Below are positions 1 to 7,038 of a DNA stretch of 17,373 nt, in pieces. The first letter of the stretch is position 1. Each line of letters opens with the position of its first letter. Origin of the DNA: Chrysochromulina tobinii (taxonomy: Eukaryota; Haptophyta; Prymnesiales; Chrysochromulinaceae); the NCBI GenBank assembly GCA_001275005.1, contig JWZX01002130.1:1-17373 (forward strand), read 5' to 3'. The notes under the pieces are model-generated. The model saw only the letters and a program-made list of their open reading frames with translations, searched no databases and was not told where the DNA came from. A program made the translations under genes and the position numbers.

Positions 1-32
1 TCGCCCTCTCACCCCCTCCTTCCACACTATAG

Positions 33-450
33 CCTGGAAGTCTTCGCGCTGTCCGGCGAGCATCTGCGCGAAATCCGGGGAGATTGGTGGACGCCGTATC
101 AGGTGCTGCACTTCGACGGACGGCTCTACCTCTTCGAGACAGTGTCGGAGCTGGGAGGCGAGTCTGAGGACGACGAGGCATCCACAACGGTGACGGCCGA
201 GATGAAGGCCGAGAAAAAGTCCGAGCGGGATTCGGTTGGCAAGCGCGTCTTTGCACTTTCACTGCAGGGGGAGACGCTGCAGGTGTGGAGACCACCGGAG
301 CATACAGATCCTATTTTGGAAGATCCTTGGATCTACAATATGTGCACCCTCTCCAGTGGCCGTGGTCATGGGCGAGTGGACCACAGGCTCATCCTTAGGC
401 TTGGACCGTCCTCTGAGGACCAACGGTTTGTTGCATTGTATGGTGTGTGA
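33..450 (+). CDS. C-terminal exon of a repeat protein, probably beta-propeller (partial)
   Basis: The frame is open from the window edge to the TGA at 448-450. A pyrimidine-rich tract ending in tatag at 28-32 looks like a 3' splice site, so I start the exon at 33. The exon gives about 139 residues. Two stretches resemble each other: LEVFALSGEHLREIRG near the start and VFALSLQGETLQVW about 65 residues later. Each is a hydrophobic strand, a short Ser/Gly/Glu turn and a second strand, as in NHL, Kelch or F-box-associated propeller blades. An acidic then Lys-rich linker separates them (ESEDDEAS, KAEKKSE). No catalytic motif is visible. The 5' exons lie outside the window. The neighbour at 1127 is convergent, so they share no promoter. 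I am fairly confident that this is coding, but the propeller assignment rests only on strand periodicity. Confidence 0.55.
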
Positions 451-1126
451 GCCCTAAGCGACAGCGGCTCAGGGGCCACATCCACGCTGCGTTAACGGCT
501 GATTCCCGCCGGGTGACCTGCCAAGTACACAGGCCGTTACTCGGTGACATGCGAGGGAGAGTGTTACCGAGTCAGATCCTCCAGTACCCCCACGGGGGCG
601 CGACGGCGAGGACGCCCGAGCGCGGGACCACGGGAGCGAGCAGGCGGGTCGGGTGTACGGAGTGAGATTTGTACCTAACGAGTACAAGATTGCTGGCTCC
701 TCGCTAAACAGCTCGCCTACGACACCCGCGACCCGCGCTCAGCACACCTCCGTCTCAAAGGACGGCTCCGCTGCCCCCGGTCAACACAAGTATTGAGTCC
801 TCGCTCTCGTGGGCTACTCAATTGTTCTCTAGTGAGGTCGTGCTCTCCCAGCGCACTGTGGGACGGAGTCGGACCCTGCCGCCATCGTATGCCCTCAGGT
901 TCAGCTGTGCACCGCAAGCTCCCCAATAGGCGGTAGCTACTCCATAGCTGGTAGCAGTAGTACCTCGTGCACAGTGCAGTGAACACTGAGTCTCCGCTGA
1001 TGTCTCATGAATCAGTTCGGAAGCCGACGCTGTCCTCATTTGGCCGCCGCAACGGTCCTGCCTTCTCTCGACTCGGATGATCGCCGGCTCCGCCACAGCC
1101 AGGCTTAGCCTGGTTCAGCCATGGTT
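451..1126. other. intergenic stretch between convergent genes, no gene seen
   Basis: This is about 676 bp between the 3' ends of two convergent genes. Both strands hold only short Arg/Ser/Thr-rich frames without domain character. I see no tRNA-like cloverleaf, no long repeat and no convincing polyadenylation signal. The two 3' UTRs presumably lie here. Confidence 0.5.
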
Positions 1127-2776
1127 TCAGCCGGTCTCGGCCTGGCGGCTCTCGGGCTCGGCCTTCCACAGACGGTACTGCACCTCTAGGTCCACGTGCA
1201 GATAGACGACCACTGGGAGCCGGCTATTGTAGCGGACCGGTCCGGTGCTCGCCATCGTCACGAAGCGAGTCACCTTGGGCTGACCAGGCCGTATGCCGAT
1301 CCGGGTGGTTGCCACTCCGCCATGCGTCGTCGCCTCAAAGTAGCCATAGCCCCAACCTTCGACCGTCTTTTCGTCGATCTTGGCACCACCGAACCTGTGG
1401 TTCACCCCGTCGGTCTCCATCTCCTTACCTACGGTGAGCTCGATCTTCCAAGAGTACTCGTCTGCCTGGGCGTCGAGGTGGATCACGACGCGTTTCATCC
1501 CCTCCGCCGCAGCGGGGTAGGCCTTCTGCCAATGGCTGCCGTCATCGGGCCGCCTGGGTGGGGCGACGACTGAAGCGGACGCACTTGGACCAGCGGCCTC
1601 AGTTCGTTTCGAGGCGGCACTGCGATACATCGCGTCGAGCATGCGCACCACCTGCAGGCCCACGTTCTGATCGGCGCCGTTTTGGTACGGGAGCCCGCGG
1701 CACGCCTTGATGAATTCTAGCAGCGACTCGGGGCCATCGCTATTATCCCCGGTATTCTCCATCAGAAAGCCCTCTGAGACGTAGGGAGGGGAGCCATCGT
1801 GCTTCCGGAGCTCGAGGCGGCCCGAGGCGGGGTTCTTGTCATCACCGCCGTACATGAGGACGCCCTTGCTCCCAAATAGTTTGATGTCAAAGTGCTTACC
1901 GGTCGCTTCCTTCCCATGCTCATTGCCGGGCCATCCGCAACCACCGCTGATGGTGAGCGCCACGCCTCCCTTGCACCGAATGAGTGCCGCATCCATCAGG
2001 TCGGCACCCGAGCGCTCCGATCGGTGAGTCATCGCCGTCACCTCCTCGGCTTCCAGAGCGCCGACTTGCACCACCCAGCCGAGAAGATGGCTCAGCTGGC
2101 CATAGCCAAACCCGTTGCCAGACCCATCGGGCTGCAGCATCTTGCCAGTCGCCTTGACCCAGCCATCATTGGCTGGGTCGTCGAAGAGGAACATCAGCGG
2201 CGAGTACATGACGGCAAGCACGTGGTGCAGTTCGCCAACTTCTCCCGCCTCCACGAGCCGGCGCGCTTCGAAGCTTTGGGCGCGAAAGTTGGCCGTGTTG
2301 TTGACCATGAACGCGAGCTTCTGCTCGCGTAGTGCCCTGTCCGCAGCCGCTGCCAGCGTGCATGCCTCGAGCACATCGACTGTCATCGGCTTCTCCATCA
2401 GTACGTGCTTACCGGCAGCGAGGAATTTCATGCCCAGGACCGCATGAAAAGCGTGTGCGGTGGCGATGATGACGCCGTCAATCTTGCCCATGGCTTCCTC
2501 ATCTGCGAGCATCTCCTCGCACGAGCTGAAGATGGGCACGCCTTTGTACCGCTCTCTGAGCTGTGTCTTTGTCTCCAGCGTGAGCTTCAGAAAGGCCGCT
2601 GCGCGCGGCGCTTCGAATGGCTCCATGATGGCTGCAATCTCCGCGTCGGGATTGCGCAGAAGCTGCGGCAGGTGCCTTGTCTGCGACCACCAAGCGGCGC
2701 CGATCACCGCAATCCGGGCAGGCTGTTTAGCAGTGTCCGCAGCGGAAGGCGCGGTGTCAGGGTCACTGAGATCCAT
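1127..2776 (-). CDS. Gfo/Idh/MocA-family oxidoreductase fused to a C-terminal ecotin domain
   Basis: This is one uninterrupted 549-residue frame starting at ATG 2774-2776. Residues 20-150 form a Rossmann domain: RIAVIGAAWW is a degenerate GxGxxG dinucleotide loop and GKHVLMEKP carries the family's E-K-P (128-130). Residues 155-385 fit the alpha/beta substrate domain, with GQLSHLLGW (226-234) where the catalytic His region normally lies, and the usual ending LEFIKACRG...DAMYRSA. A Ser/Ala/Pro linker (about 386-416) leads to residues 417-541, which match ecotin motif by motif: GMKR, HRFGG, EGWGY, RFVT, RYNSRLPVVVY, YRLWKAE. The oxidoreductase family oxidises or reduces sugars, inositols or similar compounds with NAD(P); ecotin inhibits trypsin-fold serine proteases. 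There is no signal peptide or membrane segment, so the protein is probably cytosolic, unlike periplasmic bacterial ecotin. The substrate cannot be inferred. Both domain assignments are firm. Confidence 0.9.
   Translation of the reverse strand: MDLSDPDTAPSAADTAKQPARIAVIGAAWWSQTRHLPQLLRNPDAEIAAIMEPFEAPRAAAFLKLTLETKTQLRERYKGVPIFSSCEEMLADEEAMGKIDGVIIATAHAFHAVLGMKFLAAGKHVLMEKPMTVDVLEACTLAAAADRALREQKLAFMVNNTANFRAQSFEARRLVEAGEVGELHHVLAVMYSPLMFLFDDPANDGWVKATGKMLQPDGSGNGFGYGQLSHLLGWVVQVGALEAEEVTAMTHRSERSGADLMDAALIRCKGGVALTISGGCGWPGNEHGKEATGKHFDIKLFGSKGVLMYGGDDKNPASGRLELRKHDGSPPYVSEGFLMENTGDNSDGPESLLEFIKACRGLPYQNGADQNVGLQVVRMLDAMYRSAASKRTEAAGPSASASVVAPPRRPDDGSHWQKAYPAAAEGMKRVVIHLDAQADEYSWKIELTVGKEMETDGVNHRFGGAKIDEKTVEGWGYGYFEATTHGGVATTRIGIRPGQPKVTRFVTMASTGPVRYNSRLPVVVYLHVDLEVQYRLWKAEPESRQAETG
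1154..1528 (-). other. ecotin domain of the fusion protein
   Basis: This is the coding segment for residues 417-541. The ecotin core is complete and collinear with the bacterial protein. The reactive-site loop lies at residues 488-497 (VATTRIGIRPG region), where bacterial ecotin has its P1 Met; here the P1 equivalent is Thr491 or Arg492, depending on how a two-residue-longer loop is aligned. The two cysteines that form the loop-bracing disulphide in E. coli ecotin are both absent, replaced by Gly457 and by a non-Cys residue in RIGIRPG. A cytosolic location would explain joint loss of that disulphide. That explanation is inference. Confidence 0.85.
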
Positions 2777-2962
2777 GACGTCTCAGAGTGACACCATTCC
2801 CGCACCATGTCGACAAATCACAGAAAATCAACATAACTTGCTAAAAATTCGGTCTTGCTTTCGAGTGGACCTTCTGCGCAGTGCCGGTAGGGGATCGTTT
2901 CGAATGAAAACAATCATCATTGCTGCCGCTTGACCTGAACGAGGATTCCGAGGACCCGACCA
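2777..2962. promoter_or_regulatory. short divergent intergenic region, probable bidirectional promoter
   Basis: Only 186 bp separate the start codons of the oxidoreductase-ecotin gene (-) and the TF-x-P coiled-coil gene (+). The middle (about 2815-2935) is more AT-rich than the flanking coding DNA, with aaaatcaacataacttgc and gaaaacaatcatcattg. I see no clear TATA box. A shared promoter is inferred from the spacing alone. Confidence 0.4.
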
Positions 2963-4593
2963 ATGGCCAGCTACAATAGGCACTCGTCGCCGTCGTCCCA
3001 TTCGCCGCTGCGCATTCAGAGCTGGAAGTACGCGTGGGGCGAGAATGCCGCCGGCGGACCCTCACGCCGTCCAGCTGTGGCGCCCGGCGCCGGAAGGAGC
3101 GCGTCGGAGCGGCTGTACCAGTCCGCCAAGTCGGCTCGCGTAGCGCGTGAGGCTCTCAAGCGCGAGATCGGCGGCTACGACGATTTGCATCCGCCCTCGC
3201 ACAAGCCGCAGACCAATGCGCGCTCAGCGCAGCTCGCAGCGGGTCGCTACGAGCGCGTCATGGCCTCGCAGGCATCCAGCCGCTATCGGCATGAGGCCCT
3301 GTCAATCGCGCGTGCCAAGGGTGAGCCCGAGCGCGCAGACATCTACAACTACGGCGATATGCTGTACCAGGAGGCACAGATGGCCAACGCACGCCGCGAG
3401 GCCTGGCGGCGGGAGCAGCTGCTGCAGAAGCATGCGGAGGAGGCCGAGAACCTGACGTTTAAGCCGAACATCAGCGCCAGCGCCAACGCTTCGTCGGCCG
3501 GTACGTCGGTGGCGTCGGATCACGGCGGCGGGCCGGACGTGTTCCTGGAGCGGATGGCACGGCTGGACGAGATGAGCCGGCAGCGCAAGCTCGCGCTCGA
3601 GGAAGAGGTGCGTGCAGAGGAGCTGCGACAGTTCACCTTCCAGCCTCACGCGCGCAATCGTGTGAGCAAGCGGCTCACCGAGGGCTACGGCGAGGTGCTT
3701 GCGGAGATGGAGGTGCGCGAGCGCGAGCGCGAGCAGCGGCTGCGAGCCCTGCGGGAGCGCCAGGCCGCGCTCGACCGAGGCTGCGCCCCGAACCATCCCG
3801 ACATCTCACGCAGCCAAATGTCGCACAGCGCGCATTGGCGCGACAAGGGCGACGGCGGTGCGGGCGCCCTGTGGGAAGGCGCCCAGCATGGCGCCGACTC
3901 GGCGGAGGAGTCGGAGGGAGGCGGCGCGGCGCACGGCGAGCGGCCTGCGCCAGTGCCGGCAGCCTCCGCCCGCGGGGTGCCCGTTCACGAGCGACTTCAT
4001 AGCACGCACACGTCCGCGTATCTGCAGTCGCTGCTGCCGCCAGCCACCGGCGACCCCGAGTGCACCTTCCAGCCCAACCTGCATCGCGGTGCGCCAGCCA
4101 AGGTGCATCCGTACGTGGCCGCGACGGTGGGCGACGCCCTCTACCGCGACGCGCACAACCGCGTCATCCGGCGCGCGATGCTCGAAGCCCAAGCCGAGGC
4201 GGACCTTAATGAGCGACGCAATCAAACCAAACTCTCGAGTGCGTCCGACCGGTACGCCCAGCGCCGTCTCGAGCGCGACGTGCTCGAGATCTACGAGACG
4301 CTCGGCCGGACCGCGGGCGGGCTGCGCTACGACGAGTTCGGGGCTGCGATGGTCGAGCTTGGCTTCCTACGCTCCGCGGAGGCGCACGCAAAGAAGACGG
4401 CCAGCGCCATGGCGAGCGCCGTGGCGAGCACCGTTTCGGGCGTGACGGGCATCCGCGTCCCTTCGAGCGCCGTGTCGAGCGTCGCCGCGGTGAGCGTCAT
4501 CCATCGCGAGGGCGCCGCCGCGGGCGCTGACGCACCACCTTTGGTTGCGCCCCTGCCTCCGATGACGCTGTCCCCTCCGCCGGACGCTCGACA

Positions 4594-4626
<33 letters not shown>

Positions 4627-4822
4627 GACCGCCACCGCGGTGACCGCTGCCGAGTTGTCCAGCCGAGTGTGGCCTGAGGGGGGGCATGTCCGGAATGCCC
4701 GCCTCGTTGATGGCTTCCTCCATCCTCGGCTCGGCGCCTTCGGGCGGCCCTCTCGGGGGCGCTGGCGTCGTGTCGAAGCTCACAGCGGGGCGCGCGCACG
4801 CGCACGCGCGAGGAGGTGCTGA
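2963..4822 (+). CDS. charged coiled-coil protein with TF-x-P motifs and EF-hand-like segment, probably cilia-associated; 3' end uncertain
   Basis: ATG 2963 lies in a good context (gaccaATGG), and the open frame gives 619 residues. Three repeats of one pattern are visible: an ...LY.-A helix (51-56, 134-139, 393-397) followed, in the later units, by a long Arg/Glu helix and a TF-x-P motif (LTFKPNI 164-170, FTFQPHA 224-230, CTFQPNL 367-373). Residues 439-470 (VLEIYETLG...LRYDEFGAAMVELGFL) look like a degenerate EF-hand. This arrangement is familiar from uncharacterised axonemal or basal-body proteins of ciliates and algae, but I cannot name an orthologue. From about residue 475 the frame becomes low-complexity, with an 11-codon GCC run at 4595-4627, and it ends in an Arg-rich tail typical of read-through. 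The true 3' end probably involves splicing to the exon proposed at 4810-4973. The core is certain; the last ~100 codons are doubtful. Confidence 0.75.
4595..4627 (+). repeat. (GCC)11 trinucleotide run encoding poly-Ala
   Basis: Eleven consecutive GCC/GCG codons encode Ala545-555 in the open frame of the TF-x-P gene. A second simple tract, alternating purine and pyrimidine (gcgcgcacgcgcacgcgcg), lies near 4791-4810. Both are slippage-prone, and both lie where the gene model becomes uncertain. Confidence 0.8.
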
Positions 4823-4973
4823 TGGTGCAGCGTGTCTGGGCGGCGCTGGTGGGTTTTGAGACAGTCGAAGGCGTGCTGCACGCCCGCAAGCTGCTTCCTA
4901 CGCCGCGCTCTCTCGGTGCACACGGGCGGCGCGACGGCCGTAGAGGCGTTGGAGTCGTAGCGCGCGCGATTAC
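4810..4973 (+). CDS. possible further 3' exon of the TF-x-P protein
   Basis: In a frame different from 2963-4822 this stretch reads EEVLMVQRVWAALVGFETV then EGVLHARKLL. That is a helical segment of the kind that follows the EF-hand-like part in TF-x-P proteins. It is preceded by an AG (cgcgcgag, ending at 4809 or 4811). At 4974 it meets gtaagca, a good splice donor, just before an in-frame TAA (4975-4977). The upstream donor is not identified. A further acceptor may be the ccgcag ending at 5024. The coding character is suggestive; the exon limits are inference. Confidence 0.35.
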
Positions 4974-4977
4974 GTAA

Positions 4978-5383
4978 GCAGGCAAAGGCGCCGCCACCGC
5001 CGCCCTCCGCTGGGGTCGCCGCAGCCGGCTGCCGCCGCCCCAACCGTGATATATTCGTTTGCAACGCCGCTTCACCTTTTCCTAGCATTCAATTCCCAAA
5101 CAGGTGTAGGGTTGGGCCCTTATAGGAATTCCTAAACATGAAAATAGTAGACCACTCCACTCCACTTTGGGTCGAGACTCGAGTAAACGGCATCTGCCAT
5201 CTCGATGCCGGCAACGATACGCTTTGTGATCCGAGAACAAGCTGAATGTGTGAAAAAGCGTGGTAGCAAGTCAAGTCAAGTCTCACATAAACACTAGACA
5301 ACAACCATACGGTAGCCTATCGATTGTGCTCCGGCGGCCAGCAGTGGTGGCTTGACTTGACTTGACTTGACTTTGGTACTTGC
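4978..5383 (+). other. non-coding leader region upstream of the HNH-like gene
   Basis: About 400 bp without a convincing gene. From about 5040 it is clearly less GC-rich than its surroundings. It holds a 12-bp palindrome taggaattccta (5123-5134), three CCACT pentamers (5152-5166) and the CAAGT/CTTGA inverted pair listed separately. It probably contains the 3' UTR of the upstream gene and the promoter of the downstream one. Confidence 0.45.
5267..5373. repeat. inverted pentanucleotide arrays (CAAGT)3 ... (CTTGA)4
   Basis: The left arm at 5267-5282 is caagtcaagtcaagtc. The right arm at 5351-5373 contains the exact reverse complement, gacttgacttgacttg, at 5354-5369. The 71 bp between them could form the loop of a 16-bp stem. 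The right arm ends 11 bp before the ATG of the HNH-like gene, so it would lie in the 5' UTR or core promoter. Confidence 0.8.
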
Positions 5384-6046
5384 ATGCGCAAACTTCACCG
5401 CACTCCTCGCGGAAAGCTAGACTCAGAGATGACTGTACGTAAGCGCCAGCGCGCCGCCAAGAACCACGCCACCAAGAACCGCCGCATCAGAGGCGCAAGT
5501 CGCAGCGCACACGCGCTCGCGCACTACCAGAACGGCGTCGTCGACAAGGCACCCCTCAAGAAGAAGAAAGGCAAGGTGGAGCCCGGCAAGCGCGTCATCG
5601 CCGAGTGGCTGCCCATCAAGGGCGCGCCCTTGTGCGTGACACGGAACGCTGCGGGTAAGCCAAGATACTACATCGACGAGAAGGCCATCAAGCAGTTCCG
5701 GCTCGCGCAGTCTTACACTCCGCGGAGCAAGAACGGAGCGCCGAAAGAGGGCGCCATCAAGCTCAAGGAGATGCTCGGCGCCGAGGGCAAGCTGATCTGC
5801 TGCAAGACCGGCCGGGCTCTCGGCTACGTGAGCCGTTCGGGCGTACCGTACGGTGTCTCGTCCTTCCAACTTGACCACATCGACCCCAAGCGCCCGACCA
5901 TGAGCCAGGGCCGCAAGTACAAGGACTACCTGCACGCGTACGAGCAGGGCCACATCGAAATCAAGTGCTACGAGTACATCGGCCTCCAGTACAACCTCCA
6001 GGGACTGCAGCACGGCGGCAACAGCCGCAACTACGCCGCACCTTGA
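5384..6046 (+). CDS. small basic protein with HNH-endonuclease-like motifs
   Basis: A single-exon frame of 220 residues from ATG 5384; an alternative in-frame ATG at 5429 would remove 15 residues. The first 60 residues are very basic (RKRQRAAKNHATKNRRIRG, then KKKKGK), fitting DNA binding or nuclear import. The C-terminal third carries ICCKTG, then FQLDHIDPK and, about 40 residues on, YNLQGLQHGGNSRN. D-H-I plus N-L-x-x-L-x-x-x-x-N is the spacing of an HNH (beta-beta-alpha metal) nuclease. The zinc-binding Cys pair usual before the final Asn is missing here (QHGG). No signal peptide or membrane segment is seen. The gene is convergent with the coiled-coil exon to its right. The HNH call comes from motif spacing only, and a structural, non-catalytic derivative is possible. 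That it is a real gene is well supported by its codon character and ending. Confidence 0.6.
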   Translation: MRKLHRTPRGKLDSEMTVRKRQRAAKNHATKNRRIRGASRSAHALAHYQNGVVDKAPLKKKKGKVEPGKRVIAEWLPIKGAPLCVTRNAAGKPRYYIDEKAIKQFRLAQSYTPRSKNGAPKEGAIKLKEMLGAEGKLICCKTGRALGYVSRSGVPYGVSSFQLDHIDPKRPTMSQGRKYKDYLHAYEQGHIEIKCYEYIGLQYNLQGLQHGGNSRNYAAP

Positions 6047-6300
6047 GCACGCGCGCGAGCGAGGCGGGATCGAGGCAGGAGCGAGCGAGGTGAGCGGTCC
6101 GGAGGTGAGGTGTCTGCCGGTCGCTGGTGACTCGCTGTCTCGGGTGCGTCCGCTCGGTCCCTCACTGGTCTCTGGTGTCTGGTACGTGGTAGTCTCGTGA
6201 TGCGACAGAGCAGCCGTCGAGGAGAGCGTGCGTGCGATCGTACATCGGTGGCGGCCGTTTTAGGTTTTTAGGAAGCACCCTTAAAAAACAACAACTGTAC

Positions 6301-7038
6301 TCACATGTGAACGCTCGGCCTCCGGATCCCGGCACGCTGCACTGAGCCGAAGCTGCAGCCGACCGTCACTTTGACTGGCGAGCGGAAGCCGCTCGCCGCA
6401 CGCCGAAGCAGACGCAGCTGCTCGAGCCGATCGATCCACATAGCCCGCCACGACTGGAATCCACGGTGCAGGTCGCGGCGCAGCGTCCGGCGCATCACCT
6501 GCTCCATGACCCCCTGGCGCGTGCGTGCTCGAAGCTGCTGCAGCTCGACGTCTCGTTCGCGCAGCTGCTGCTTGAGCGAGCGCACCTCGTCGTCGCACGA
6601 GCGCTTGAGCACTTCGGCCATCTCGGCCAGCGTCGCCTCCGACTCGGACTTGGCCAGCCGCAGACGCTCCTGCATCTGCTCTTCCATGTGCATTTGCCAT
6701 TGCTCGCGCTCCGCCGCCTCCCGCTCAGCCCGATGCCGCTGCACGTCGAGCGCAGCGTTCAGGCCGTCGGAGAGTGAGGCCAGCCGGAAGGCGAGCTCGT
6801 CCGTCTCGGCGTCGGGATACGGCCCGCGTCCGACGCCGCCACCGTCCGCCTCGCCCTCGCGCAGCGCCGCACGGAGCCCGTCGACCTGGTGTGCGAGAGC
6901 AGCGAGCCGAAGGTTGAGATCGGCATCTTCGGCGATCTCGAGAGGCGGCGGCAGCGGTGCGCGCGGCCGCGTGGGTGGCGAGGAGGGCGGCTGCGTGAGC
7001 ACACGAGTCTGTGGGCTGGCCGGAGGCTCCGGGATCGC
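6301..7038 (-). CDS. coiled-coil exon lacking a 5' ATG (partial gene or gene fragment)
   Basis: Reading leftwards, the frame opens just after a TGA at 7039-7041 and closes with TGA at 6301-6303, about 245 codons. The N-terminal part is Pro-rich (PPSSPPTRPRAPLPPP). Two amphipathic helical stretches follow, then a strong Glu/Arg/Gln coiled coil, and then GFQSWRAMWIDRLEQLRLL, which resembles a single Sfi1-like Trp helix. No ATG occurs until about codon 116 (position 6693), well inside the coiled coil, so the start as drawn is not a translation start. The last codons run into acatGTGAGTacag, a near-perfect splice donor, so the gene probably continues leftwards or is a fragment. It is not dynein sequence, although it directly follows the dynein on the same strand. 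Confidence 0.5.
   Translation of the reverse strand, partial: AIPEPPASPQTRVLTQPPSSPPTRPRAPLPPPLEIAEDADLNLRLAALAHQVDGLRAALREGEADGGGVGRGPYPDAETDELAFRLASLSDGLNAALDVQRHRAEREAAEREQWQMHMEEQMQERLRLAKSESEATLAEMAEVLKRSCDDEVRSLKQQLRERDVELQQLRARTRQGVMEQVMRRTLRRDLHRGFQSWRAMWIDRLEQLRLLRRAASGFRSPVKVTVGCSFGSVQRAGIRRPSVHM

Noticed and set aside
717-1096. Minus-strand frames in the 451-1126 gap
   Set aside because: Arg/Ser/Cys-rich, no domain pattern, overlapping each other in different frames. Treated as non-coding.
1892-2332. 146-codon plus-strand frame inside the oxidoreductase gene
   Set aside because: Antisense shadow of a well-conserved enzyme, with no protein-like motifs of its own.
4367-5088. Minus-strand frames of 100-190 codons over the GCC run
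   Set aside because: Poly-Gly/Arg/Ala translations of a trinucleotide repeat. The plus strand holds the TF-x-P gene up to here.
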